DNA of 64,000 bases from an uncultured Flavobacteriales bacterium (GTDB lineage: Bacteria; Bacteroidota; Bacteroidia; Flavobacteriales_D; Sanyastnellaceae): contig CAJQIB010000009.1 in assembly GCA_905478325.1 (NCBI GenBank), positions 1-64,000 on the forward strand. Reading direction: 5' to 3'. Position 1 is the stretch's first letter. Every line of letters begins with the position of its first letter. The notes below the pieces were generated by a model, which was given only the letters and a program-made list of their open reading frames with translations, was not told the origin of the DNA and searched no databases. Shown in pieces: positions 54,438-62,469 of the stretch. The translations under genes and the position numbers were made by a program.

Positions 54438-55652
54438 ATGCCAGCGACATACTCAAAAGACAACCCCTCTGGGTTACCCGACTTCAACAACACGGAGACA
54501 GCATACGCTCACCTCAGTTCTGGGGAATTGCGCCGTGCACTCGTTTTGTTTCAAACGGTCGGAAACGCCAAGCTAGTCGGTGTCGGAAAAATCCTTATTC
54601 AGTGGGCTTTGGCACTTCGAATCCCCATCGGTTGGGCCATTCGACCCACCATATACAGTCATTTCTGCGGCGGGGAAACGATTGAAGGGTGCGAAACACA
54701 AGTCAATAAATTGTACGCATCAGGCGTTCGGACCATTTTGGATTATAGCGCAGAAGGCAAAGAAACCGAAGATGAACTGGAATCCACATTTGACTCCATT
54801 CTCGAAGCCATCAAAGCCACTGACCAAGACCCTCATCACGCTTTCGGCGTTTTTAAAGTGAGCGGCATCGCACCCACCCTGATTTTAGAGTTGGTGTCTG
54901 AAGGAAAGACGTTGACGAGCGCTCAACGTGAGGCTTGGCAGCGTGTACGAACCCGTGTGGCTGCTTTGTGTACTGAAGCTGCGCGCATCAAAACTCCCGT
55001 ATTCATCGACGCGGAAGAAAGCTGGCTTCAACCAGCGATTGATCTCTTGGCAGAAGAACAGATGCTGTTGCACAATCGCATCCAGGCAGTGATCTTCACG
55101 ACTGTTCAATTGTACCGTCACGATCGGCTGGCCTATTTGAAAGCGTTGACCGATAAGGCACAATCCTCCGGTTTCCGTTTAGGGGTGAAACTCGTGCGCG
55201 GTGCCTACATGGAAAAAGAGCGTTTCCGTGCCACCAAAATCGGAGCCCCATCGCCGATTCAGCCCGACAAACAAGCTACCGATCGGGATTACGACGCTGC
55301 GCTTGATTGGTGCGTTGAGCATACAGATACCGTCTCCCTGTGCGCCGGAAGTCACAACGAGGCGAGCAGTTTGCTCTTGTGTTCCAAAATGAAAGAAGCG
55401 GGATTGGCCGTTGGAGATGACCGCATTTGGTTCGCTCAATTGCTCGGAATGAGTGACCCCATTAGTTTCAATCTCGCCGCTGCAGGATATAACGTTGCGA
55501 AATACGTTCCATACGGCCCGATTCGAGAAACGATCCCGTACCTCATCCGCCGCGCGGAAGAGAACACCTCCGTTGCCGGTCAATCCTCAAGAGAATTGGA
55601 GTTGATCCGCAGTGAATTTAAGCGGCGTTCCCAAGTCAATCGCGCGCGCTGA
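54438..55652 (+). CDS. Proline dehydrogenase
   Basis: 404-residue monofunctional proline dehydrogenase (FAD-linked TIM barrel), which oxidises proline to pyrroline-5-carboxylate and passes electrons to the quinone pool. Motifs: GVRTILDYSAEGKETEDELE, FGVFKVSGIAPTLILELVSE, VFIDAEESWLQPAIDLLAEE, TTVQLYRHDRLAYLK and FRLGVKLVRGAYMEKER, then VSLCAGSHNEAS and the C-terminal VPYGPIRETIPYLIRRAEEN. No aldehyde dehydrogenase domain is fused, so P5C dehydrogenase must be encoded elsewhere. Its stop lies 1 nt from the stop of the convergent TonB receptor gene. Confidence 0.94.
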   Translation: MPATYSKDNPSGLPDFNNTETAYAHLSSGELRRALVLFQTVGNAKLVGVGKILIQWALALRIPIGWAIRPTIYSHFCGGETIEGCETQVNKLYASGVRTILDYSAEGKETEDELESTFDSILEAIKATDQDPHHAFGVFKVSGIAPTLILELVSEGKTLTSAQREAWQRVRTRVAALCTEAARIKTPVFIDAEESWLQPAIDLLAEEQMLLHNRIQAVIFTTVQLYRHDRLAYLKALTDKAQSSGFRLGVKLVRGAYMEKERFRATKIGAPSPIQPDKQATDRDYDAALDWCVEHTDTVSLCAGSHNEASSLLLCSKMKEAGLAVGDDRIWFAQLLGMSDPISFNLAAAGYNVAKYVPYGPIRETIPYLIRRAEENTSVAGQSSRELELIRSEFKRRSQVNRAR

Positions 55653-55653
55653 C

Positions 55654-57948
55654 TTAGAACATCAGACGCAATCCCGTCCTCATGAATCGGGGCATGCCCG
55701 GTCGAATTCCAGCGGGACGACGTGCTACAATGTAGGTGGCATCCAGCACGTTATTCATTCCGAGATCGAATTGAATGCCCGGCTTAACCGACCAACTAAA
55801 CGCAACGTCCAAGACCTTCGCGATGTCAGTGCTTTGCGATGAAATAAGATCTCCTTGTCCCGCAATCGTCCGCATAGCGCCTACGTAACGAAAGGACGTA
55901 TTCAGTGCGATTTTAGGACCGACCAAGGAGGCAATGATGCTTCCTTGATGTGGCGCTAGATAGGGCAACGCATCACCCCGAACAACAGACCCCCACGCAT
56001 CAAAATCACTTTCAAAACCAGCAGAAAAACGGGCATCCGTCCACGTGTACGACGCTTGAATTGGCAAGGACCACTTCTCCCACCGGTAGTGCATGGCGTT
56101 GAAAGCCGCTTCCACTTCCAGTCCTTTGGTCAAGGCACTTCCACCATTGAACAAATCGCCTGATCCCGTTCCACCACTGGCCGCCAAATCTGCTCCCAGT
56201 AGATCCTCATACGCATTTCTGAATGCCACAAGTTGGCCGCTGAATCCATTGCTATTCCAACGCAATCCCAATTCCCAATTGGCGCTTGTTTCCTCTTTTG
56301 TTTCGGGGGAAGACCCGGGAGGAATAAATCCTCTGTGAAGTCCCGTGAATGCTGTCCATACGGGCGAAAGATTGGCATGCAGCCCCAGTCCTGGCAACCA
56401 CACTGACAATTTATTGCGCCGATAATCCGACTCCCCAATCCGGTCTGGATCAGAGCCGCTGTAATCCCAGCGTTCAAACTCCATGCGTTCCATTCGCACA
56501 CCTGGCGTCCATGTGAAAATCCCCGTGCGAATCGTACCTCGCACAAACGATGCCCAAGCCGTAGCCATTTCTTCCCGGTTGCCAGCAGAACCCAGCGAGC
56601 CTGGGTTTGTCATGGTCATCGTTCCCGATTGAAGGATGTAGCGATCCCGCCATTGCAAACGTTCCACACCATCCCGGTGCCATCGCGTTCCATACACCAC
56701 CTGGTGTGAAGCCCCGCTTTTACTTCCAAACTTGAATACCCCACGATGTTGAATCCCTTCGGAATAATACGCGCGGTTATTGGCTTTCAAATCCAAGCCT
56801 GCTCCATTCGGAGTATCTGGATTCTTCAACAAATTAAAAGCATCCAAATCTGCTCCATGTTCGAACAAACCGGCCAAACCATGGGTCACACCCGTGGAAT
56901 CAATCACCCGATCCAGCTTGTACCAATTGCGTTGAAACTGTGTAGCGTAAACGTCGGTTTCTACAGACCAATTTACTCCCAGTTGCACCCGGTGTTTCAG
57001 TACATTTTGTTGTTGCGTTGCAAGCATTTGATCTTGAGCACTTGCTGCATACCGTTGCAAGGGGCTCATGGCGTAATCTGCATCGCTAAGACCCACATAG
57101 GTTTCAAATGAATTCTCAGTCACCTGACCTCCCTTCCATTCTATGGATTGCTGAATTTTCGCCTCAAGAGGAGCTTTCCAACTCAACTTCATCAGGCGAT
57201 CTGATTTGGAAAAACCGGTTGGGTTACCCGACGGGAGTGTTTTAAACCCGTCGCTGCCCAATGCCAAGTATTCAACCATAACACCAAAGGTTCCCAGACG
57301 GTGCTTCCAAGAAGTGCCCACGCGACCATGGTCCACCCGTCCCCCAAAAGAACTCATCTCCGTTCGAAAAAATCCGGCTAAACTTGAATCTGGAATGCTC
57401 GGCGTTACCAAGTTGATGGCTCCTCCTGAAGTTTGAGGACCAAAGGCAATTTGACTGCTCCCTTTCAATATTTCAATCGATTCCATACGCGCTATCGAAG
57501 GAAAATAGTACGCCGCAGGAGCGGTGTAGGGAGCAGGCGCAATCAACACCCCGTCTTCCATCAATGTGATTCGAGCAGAGCGTTCAGAACCTGATCCACG
57601 GAGCCCAATGTTTGGGCGCAAGCCGTATCCATCTTCCTCTTGGATATTCACTCCACTGACGGATTGTAAAGCCCGCAAAGGATCGCTGTACGAGAAGCGC
57701 TGAAGGGCTTCTGGCCGAATGATGTGCAAGGCTCCTGGAACCTCATCCACCCCTTCGGCTCCGGCTGCCAATCCGACTGCTGAAATCGTCGCTTCAGGCA
57801 GATGATGCCAATCTTGGATGATGCTGCGCAAGCTATCAGGCAACAATTCCTCTTCCTGCATCATCTGACTCAGGACATGTTGATTTTGTCCAAAAACTGC
57901 AACAAACAAAAAAACAGTAGAGACCAGAATAGAAGAAAAACGTAGCAT
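55654..57948 (-). CDS. TonB-dependent outer-membrane receptor
   Basis: 764-residue outer-membrane barrel with a signal peptide (SSILVSTVFLFVAVFGQNQH) and an N-terminal plug domain: VDEVPGALHIIRPEALQRFS, VSGVNIQEEDGYGLRPNIGL, then RGSGSERSARITLMEDGVLI and ARMESIEILKGSSQIAFGPQ. The NIGLRGSGSERSARI style resembles FecA-like siderophore or metal-chelate receptors. The barrel ends in a Phe-terminated strand. No carboxypeptidase-like N-terminal domain is present, so it is not a SusC-type glycan receptor. The substrate is likely a ferric chelate or other metal complex. A 17-bp palindrome lies about 95 bp upstream, suggesting metal-dependent repression. Confidence 0.93.
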   Translation of the reverse strand: MLRFSSILVSTVFLFVAVFGQNQHVLSQMMQEEELLPDSLRSIIQDWHHLPEATISAVGLAAGAEGVDEVPGALHIIRPEALQRFSYSDPLRALQSVSGVNIQEEDGYGLRPNIGLRGSGSERSARITLMEDGVLIAPAPYTAPAAYYFPSIARMESIEILKGSSQIAFGPQTSGGAINLVTPSIPDSSLAGFFRTEMSSFGGRVDHGRVGTSWKHRLGTFGVMVEYLALGSDGFKTLPSGNPTGFSKSDRLMKLSWKAPLEAKIQQSIEWKGGQVTENSFETYVGLSDADYAMSPLQRYAASAQDQMLATQQQNVLKHRVQLGVNWSVETDVYATQFQRNWYKLDRVIDSTGVTHGLAGLFEHGADLDAFNLLKNPDTPNGAGLDLKANNRAYYSEGIQHRGVFKFGSKSGASHQVVYGTRWHRDGVERLQWRDRYILQSGTMTMTNPGSLGSAGNREEMATAWASFVRGTIRTGIFTWTPGVRMERMEFERWDYSGSDPDRIGESDYRRNKLSVWLPGLGLHANLSPVWTAFTGLHRGFIPPGSSPETKEETSANWELGLRWNSNGFSGQLVAFRNAYEDLLGADLAASGGTGSGDLFNGGSALTKGLEVEAAFNAMHYRWEKWSLPIQASYTWTDARFSAGFESDFDAWGSVVRGDALPYLAPHQGSIIASLVGPKIALNTSFRYVGAMRTIAGQGDLISSQSTDIAKVLDVAFSWSVKPGIQFDLGMNNVLDATYIVARRPAGIRPGMPRFMRTGLRLMF

Positions 57949-58043
57949 GCGAATGAATCAAAAAACAGCAGGAGTATAGCTTCGAAAGACAGGGCAAATT
58001 TGACGCAAAGACATGCCCCTATCCAATCCCTTAAATAGGGTAA

Positions 58044-58060
58044 TTTAGAATCATTCTAAA
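58044..58060. promoter_or_regulatory. Palindromic operator candidate upstream of TonB receptor
   Basis: TTTAGAATCATTCTAAA is a perfect inverted repeat (8-bp arms, 1-nt centre) about 95 bp upstream of the receptor start. It resembles binding sites of Fur/DtxR-type metal repressors in size and AT content, but it is not an exact match to a known consensus. Confidence 0.55.
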
Positions 58061-58086
58061 AAAGAAATTCGTGCTTCGAACGCATT

Positions 58087-58197
58087 TTACTGGCTGTTCA
58101 ACTTCATCCCTTTCAACACCCTCCAACCGCTTTCTGTGCGCACCCGAACAAAGAAGGCGCCGCTTGCCACGTCGGACACGTCAAACGCCTGAAGCGC
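58087..58197 (-). pseudogene. Orphan T9SS sorting-domain fragment
   Basis: The minus strand from 58197 down to a TAA at 58087-58089 encodes a 36-residue segment that reads as the end of a type A T9SS domain (FDVSDVASGAFFVRV, then ESGWRVLKGMKLNSQ). An in-frame TAA sits immediately upstream (58198-58200), and neither the frame above it nor other frames contain matching coding sequence or a start codon. It is best explained as the remnant of a lost or truncated T9SS substrate gene. The rest of 57949-58362 holds the palindrome and the receptor promoter region. Confidence 0.6.
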
Positions 58198-58362
58198 TTA
58201 TCTGGCGCGACAGGGCGGACGATTCGTGCATGATGCCACGCTTCGTTTCGGCTCAATACCCTATTCGTGGTTTACGACTGGCATGAATCAGGGCAAATAC
58301 ATTCTCGACGCTTGGACGGTCGGAGCATCCACTCCCTTGCGCGGTCGATTGGCCATCATGCA

Positions 58363-58797
58363 TCAATCGCTTTGCTGCTCTCCCGCGACCACTTTACTAG
58401 CGCACTGACACCGATCAGAATTACTCCGGAAAACAGCAGTCGTAATCATGCCAAATGTCTCTGAAAATTGGCATTCAACTGATTGCAATGGTGCTTCATT
58501 CGGCAGGTTGAACACATACCGTTGAGGCGTCTCCCTCGGTCCACTCATCGACCAGTCGATCTCGGCATCCATCAGCCATGCTTCCAATGGAGAGGGCTTG
58601 CCCTGTTGAGTTTTCCAACACTCGATTGCACAGGAAACAACAGCATCCAATTCGATACTGTTCAGTTGAATGCGGGATTTTATCCGTTTTTCAGGCATCC
58701 ATTCGCTGCATCCTCTGCCACTAAAAATGGCTAAACTTAAAAGCACCCCGATGATGACTCCTGAGCCGTATCGAAGCAAACGTTGTTTAAAATTCAC
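58363..58797 (-). CDS. DUF4258-family membrane-anchored protein
   Basis: 144-residue protein. It has an N-terminal anchor (LLRYGSGVIIGVLLSLAIFS) and a short body with the pattern GRGCSEWMPEKRIKSRI, which matches the DUF4258 domain found in many Bacteroidota next to essential genes. A second part, YVFNLPNEAPLQSVECQFSE, follows. Function unknown. The start codon is GTG 58797, which keeps the anchor, and TAACTTTG ends 4 nt before it, so the mRNA is predicted to be leaderless. Divergent from the ABC transporter gene. Confidence 0.72.
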   Translation of the reverse strand: MNFKQRLLRYGSGVIIGVLLSLAIFSGRGCSEWMPEKRIKSRIQLNSIELDAVVSCAIECWKTQQGKPSPLEAWLMDAEIDWSMSGPRETPQRYVFNLPNEAPLQSVECQFSETFGMITTAVFRSNSDRCQCASKVVAGEQQSD

Positions 58798-58801
58798 GCT
58801 T

Positions 58802-58809
58802 CAAAGTTA
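58802..58809 (-). promoter_or_regulatory. Predicted -7 element of DUF4258 gene
   Basis: TAACTTTG on the minus strand exactly matches TAnnTTTG and ends 4 nt before the GTG start at 58797. Confidence 0.65.
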
Positions 58810-58840
58810 ATCGGGTATGCCATCGTCCCGTCCGACGTTG

Positions 58841-58848
58841 TAAATTCG
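58841..58848 (+). promoter_or_regulatory. Predicted -7 element of ABC-DUF3299 operon
   Basis: TAAATTCG, a TAnnTTTG variant, ends 6 nt before the ATG at 58855. Confidence 0.5.
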
Positions 58849-58854
58849 GGTTTC

Positions 58855-59508
58855 ATGATTGAGACTTCCCACTTGTCCTTTCGCTACAGTGCTGATTCGC
58901 CGGAATTGACATTCCCGGATTTGTCCTGTCCCAATGGCGAGCAAATGCTTTTACTGGGTGATTCTGGCTGCGGCAAGACAACCCTTCTGCATCTTTTGTG
59001 TGGCATTTTGCGGCCAAATCAAGGAAAGGTGCTCATCAATGGCCAAGACTTGGGATTGCTGACAGGAAAAAGCTTGGATCGGTTTCGAGGAAACCACATA
59101 GGCCTCGTCTTTCAGCGTTCGCATTTCGTTCAAAGCCTTTCCGTTTTGGAAAACGTGACGCTACCGTATTTCCTGACCGGCCAAACGGCTGATCTCGATC
59201 ACGCGAAATCACTGCTCGACACCCTCGGTGTCGGACACAAAGCCAAAAGCCGACCTCAAGATTTGAGCGTAGGTGAGCAACAACGAGCCAGTATCGCGCG
59301 GGCATTGGTGCATCGCCCCGCAGTGCTCTTGGCGGATGAACCCACGAGCGCGCTGGACGATCGGTCTACGCAAGCCGTGTTGAATTTATTGGAAGAACAA
59401 GCTGCTCAAGCGGGAGCGACCCTGATCATCGTCACCCACGACCAGCGGCTCAAAGACCGCTATGACCGCAAGGTTGAGTTGAAATCTTTAGCCATTCTTG
59501 CATCATGA
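58855..59508 (+). CDS. ABC transporter ATP-binding protein (LolD/MacB type)
   Basis: 217-residue ATPase. Walker A LLGDSGCGKTTLLHLL, Q-loop region GLVFQRSHFVQSLSVLEN, ABC signature LSVGEQQRASIARALVHRP, Walker B AVLLADEPTSALD and H-loop IIVTHDQR are all present. It belongs to the type VII (MacB/LolD/FtsE) group, which powers envelope processes rather than simple import. ATG 58855 follows a promoter box by 6 nt. The stop overlaps the start of the permease gene (ATGA), so ATPase and permease are coupled. Confidence 0.92.
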   Translation: MIETSHLSFRYSADSPELTFPDLSCPNGEQMLLLGDSGCGKTTLLHLLCGILRPNQGKVLINGQDLGLLTGKSLDRFRGNHIGLVFQRSHFVQSLSVLENVTLPYFLTGQTADLDHAKSLLDTLGVGHKAKSRPQDLSVGEQQRASIARALVHRPAVLLADEPTSALDDRSTQAVLNLLEEQAAQAGATLIIVTHDQRLKDRYDRKVELKSLAILAS

Positions 59509-60686
59509 ATTGGCTCTACATCGCCTGGAAGAATTTGGGAGCGAAGAAGCTCCAAACCGCTTTGAGTTTGATTCTTCTGGCTTTCGGAGTGGGCATGGTG
59601 AGCCTTTTGATGCTGTCCGAAAAGCAATTGCGTGACACGTTCGAGCGCAACATTCAAGACATTGACCTGGTGCTTGGTGCCAAAGGCAGTCCGCTGCAAT
59701 TGATCTTGGCCAACGTCTACCACGTCGATGCCCCCACCGGTAATATCCGTCTAGCGGACGCGGAAAAAGTGATCCGCCATCCTTACATCGCTGAGGGCAT
59801 TCCGCTCGCATACGGTGACAATTACCGCGGATTCCGAATTGTTGGAAGTACCCTGGCCTACCCCCAGCATTATGACGCCACATTGCAATCCGGCGAGTGG
59901 TGGAAAAACCCCTTTGAGGTCGTTGTGGGATCCAAGGTCGCTGCCACGGACGGTCTCCAAGTCGGAGACACCTTCTTCAGCGCGCACGGATTGCAAGACG
60001 AAACAGACGTGCACATGGACAAAACGTTTGTGGTGGTCGGAATCATGGAGGAAAGTCGTTCCGTCATGGACCAGTTGATTTTGTGCAACATTGAAACCAT
60101 CTGGCAGGTCCATGGTGACGACGGTGATGTCCTCGATGCCGACCGTGAAATCACCGCTGTATTGCTCAAAAAGCGCAATCCTTTGGCCGTGCTGACCATC
60201 CCCAATGTCATCCGAGAAACGAACATGCAAGTGGCCTTGCCCTCCATCGAAATCAATCGCCTCACCCAAAATTTCGGCATCGGCATGAACACTTTGCGCA
60301 TGATTGCTGGGCTGATCATGCTCTTGAGTTTTGCCAGTATTTTCATTTCAGTTTACGACAGCTTACTGGCGCGTCGTTACGAATTGGCACTGATGCGCAC
60401 CATGGGCGCTTCGCCACGTGGATTGTACGTTTCCTTGCTTTTGGAAGGCGGGCTACTCAGTTTGGGAGGCGCCATCTTGGGCCTATTATTGAGTCGTGGA
60501 GGCATGGTGCTCTTGGCCCAATTGGTGGCCGATAAGTTCCGGTACGACTGGGAGTCGCTGGGCTTGCTCACCGCTGAAGGTGCTCTCGTCGGCTTGGCTA
60601 TCTTTGTCGGGCTGGTTGCTGCCGCAATTCCGGGTATTTCGGCCCTCAGGATGGACATCTCCCGCACTCTTTCTGATTCTCCATGA
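59505..60686 (+). CDS. ABC transporter permease (MacB/LolE-like)
   Basis: 393-residue permease of the type VII (FtsX-like) group: one N-terminal transmembrane helix (LSLILLAFGVGMVSLLML), a large periplasmic domain of about 220 residues, then three C-terminal helices. The conserved motif LARRYELALMRTMGASPRGL marks the FtsX fold. It would couple ATP hydrolysis to movements of the periplasmic domain. Partners: the ATPase before it and the DUF3299 lipid- or metal-binding candidate after it, all overlapping by a few bases. Confidence 0.9.
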   Translation: MNWLYIAWKNLGAKKLQTALSLILLAFGVGMVSLLMLSEKQLRDTFERNIQDIDLVLGAKGSPLQLILANVYHVDAPTGNIRLADAEKVIRHPYIAEGIPLAYGDNYRGFRIVGSTLAYPQHYDATLQSGEWWKNPFEVVVGSKVAATDGLQVGDTFFSAHGLQDETDVHMDKTFVVVGIMEESRSVMDQLILCNIETIWQVHGDDGDVLDADREITAVLLKKRNPLAVLTIPNVIRETNMQVALPSIEINRLTQNFGIGMNTLRMIAGLIMLLSFASIFISVYDSLLARRYELALMRTMGASPRGLYVSLLLEGGLLSLGGAILGLLLSRGGMVLLAQLVADKFRYDWESLGLLTAEGALVGLAIFVGLVAAAIPGISALRMDISRTLSDSP

Positions 60687-61264
60687 TGCACTCTAAACCG
60701 AATTCTATACTCCGCTCGTCTTGGATGGCGGGACTCATCGCCTTATCCGCCTTGTGTGTTGTCGATTTCAGTTCCTTCTGTCATCCGAGCGATGAAACTG
60801 TGCAGCTGACCACCACCCTGCGCAACGCCAGTCAGGATCGTGAAGCTGTCCCCATGGCTGCAACAGTCCCTGCGACGGGCTGGGAAGAATTGACGTGGCG
60901 CAGTTTGGAGGATGTTGAATTCAAAGACGTTTATGTCGAAGAACTCGATGCCTATTACTGGAAACCCACCTTTGGCCAGAGCATCGAAGACCTCGAAGGT
61001 CAAGACGTGTATATCACGGGCTACATGATTCCGGTTGACCTCGATGAAGACTTTTATGTGTTGAGTCGCTATCCGTTTGCGAATTGCTTTTTCTGCGGTG
61101 GCGCGGGGCCGGAATCCGTTGTGGATTTGCGCTTCACGGGCAAATCTCCCCGGGTGTACCAAACGGATGAACGCCTCACGTTTGCTGGCAAATTCCGACT
61201 CAACTCAGATGACGTCTATCAGATGAATTACATTCTGGACGGCGCCGTTGAGTACACGCCTTAA
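60683..61264 (+). CDS. DUF3299-family secreted protein
   Basis: 193-residue protein with an N-terminal signal or anchor (SSWMAGLIALSALCVVDFSS) and a C-terminal DUF3299 domain: LEGQDVYITGYMIPVDLDED, then YVLSRYPFANCFFCGGAGPE. The CFFCGG pair of cysteines in a PFANCFFCGGAGPE motif is characteristic of the family and looks like a metal or redox site. DUF3299 genes commonly accompany MacB/Lol-type ABC genes; I recall such an arrangement in zinc-related loci but could not verify it. The start overlaps the permease stop. Confidence 0.8.
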   Translation: MMHSKPNSILRSSWMAGLIALSALCVVDFSSFCHPSDETVQLTTTLRNASQDREAVPMAATVPATGWEELTWRSLEDVEFKDVYVEELDAYYWKPTFGQSIEDLEGQDVYITGYMIPVDLDEDFYVLSRYPFANCFFCGGAGPESVVDLRFTGKSPRVYQTDERLTFAGKFRLNSDDVYQMNYILDGAVEYTP

Positions 61265-61278
61265 GGCGTGAATCATCC

Positions 61279-61303
61279 TATCAAAGTGCAATGCACTTTG
61301 ATA
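61279..61303. promoter_or_regulatory. 25-bp perfect palindrome before hydrolase gene
   Basis: TATCAAAGTGCA (61279-61290) and its exact reverse complement (61292-61303) flank one base. It starts 15 bp after the DUF3299 stop and ends 5 bp before the hydrolase promoter box. It could be an operator, or in RNA a 10-bp hairpin with loop CAATG acting as terminator, although only a mixed pyrimidine tract follows. Confidence 0.6.
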
Positions 61304-61308
61304 CTTCT

Positions 61309-61316
61309 TATCTTTT
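61309..61316 (+). promoter_or_regulatory. Predicted -7 element of hydrolase gene
   Basis: TATCTTTT, one mismatch to TAnnTTTG, ends 4 nt before the ATG at 61321, the same spacing as at nadC and rlmH. Confidence 0.45.
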
Positions 61317-61320
61317 CGCC

Positions 61321-62460
61321 ATGAAAAGAAGCCACGTATTTTTCGGTCTGATCGCGATGTGTTGTTGGACTGTTCTGCAGGCGCAACAACCGGTTGGCAC
61401 GACCAATTGGTTGCTCATTGATGACACACGAGGAGGACGAGAAATCGCGTGCGACGTGAGGTATCCTGGGGTTTCTGCCACTTCTGAAGCCACTCCCGAT
61501 AACGGGCCCTTTCCCTTGGTTGTTTTTGGTCATGGGTTTTTGATGGGACCTCAAGATTATGATGATCTAGCGGCGGGACTGGTCCATGCGGGGTATGTCG
61601 TCGCTTTGGTGGCCACAGAACAAACCTTTGCGCCATCTCATCAAAATTTCGGATTGGACCTGGCTTTTGTGGCCAATGAAATGGTGCAAAATGGTGCTTC
61701 CGGAATTCTTGAAGGATGGCTGCAACCGCATGCAGCCATTGCAGGCCACAGCATGGGCGGTGGAGCCACCTGGTTGGCCGCCGCAACCAACCCCATGATC
61801 GATGCGGTTGTTGTCTTTGCGCCCGCTGAAACCAATCCATCCGCAGTCGCCGTGGGCGAGAACATCCAAGTTCCCGTGTTGGTCGTGTCGGGATCAGCCG
61901 ATGGCGTTACACCTCCGGACACCCAGCACTTCCCGCTCTACAATTCCACAACCGGAGCTCCTTGCCGGGCTTTCGCTTCCCTTCTCGATGGCGGTCATTG
62001 CGGTTTCGCAGACCAAGGCACCATCTGCGATATCGGTGAACTTGGATTTTCGGGACTCACGCACGCGGAACAATTGCAACTCAGCTTGGGATTGATGGTG
62101 CCCTGGCTGGATGCGTTCTTACGGGATGACCCACTGGCTTGGGGAGAATTCGAAGCCTATGCCGCAGCTTCAGACGACGTGATTTTGGAATTGGATTGCG
62201 CACTGAGCATCCGTCCGCAAACACCCTTGAACCTTCAGGTCTATCCCAACCCCACCTCCAACTCCATGACCTTGCGCTGGGTGGGATCTGGCCAAAAAGC
62301 GGAGGCACAGGTCGTTGATTTGTTGGGGCGGGTTCACCAAACGTGGGCTCTTGATGGAGCGAGCGATTCACATGCGTTGAAATTGAAACCCGGGCTTTAT
62401 GTACTGAACATATCGCAACAAGGAAAACCCATCGAATCCGTCCAATTGATTTTCCATTGA
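61321..62460 (+). CDS. Cutinase-like alpha/beta hydrolase with T9SS sorting domain
   Basis: 379-residue secreted hydrolase. Signal peptide VFFGLIAMCCWTVLQAQ, an alpha/beta hydrolase of about 285 residues, then a type A T9SS tail (LNLQVYPNPTSNSMTLRW; LKPGLYVLNISQQG). The predicted triad is Ser144 (GHSMGGG), Asp194 (GSADGVTPP) and His226 (DGGHCGF). The Ser-Asp and Asp-His spacings (50 and 32) are near those of cutinases and PET hydrolases (about 46 and 31-32). The oxyanion loop HGFLMG is typical. At the position of the PET-hydrolase tryptophan (Ser+25) there is Ala169 in FAPAE. Likely ester or lipid substrate; polyester activity is unproven. Confidence 0.87.
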   Translation: MKRSHVFFGLIAMCCWTVLQAQQPVGTTNWLLIDDTRGGREIACDVRYPGVSATSEATPDNGPFPLVVFGHGFLMGPQDYDDLAAGLVHAGYVVALVATEQTFAPSHQNFGLDLAFVANEMVQNGASGILEGWLQPHAAIAGHSMGGGATWLAAATNPMIDAVVVFAPAETNPSAVAVGENIQVPVLVVSGSADGVTPPDTQHFPLYNSTTGAPCRAFASLLDGGHCGFADQGTICDIGELGFSGLTHAEQLQLSLGLMVPWLDAFLRDDPLAWGEFEAYAAASDDVILELDCALSIRPQTPLNLQVYPNPTSNSMTLRWVGSGQKAEAQVVDLLGRVHQTWALDGASDSHALKLKPGLYVLNISQQGKPIESVQLIFH

Positions 62461-62469
62461 TTCATCACC

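Noticed and set aside
58193-58408. Plus-strand open stretch with a fairly protein-like sequence (RFVHDATLRFGSIPYSW)
   Set aside because: It overlaps the 3' end of DUF4258, lacks a convincing start or family match, and is short; treated as chance.
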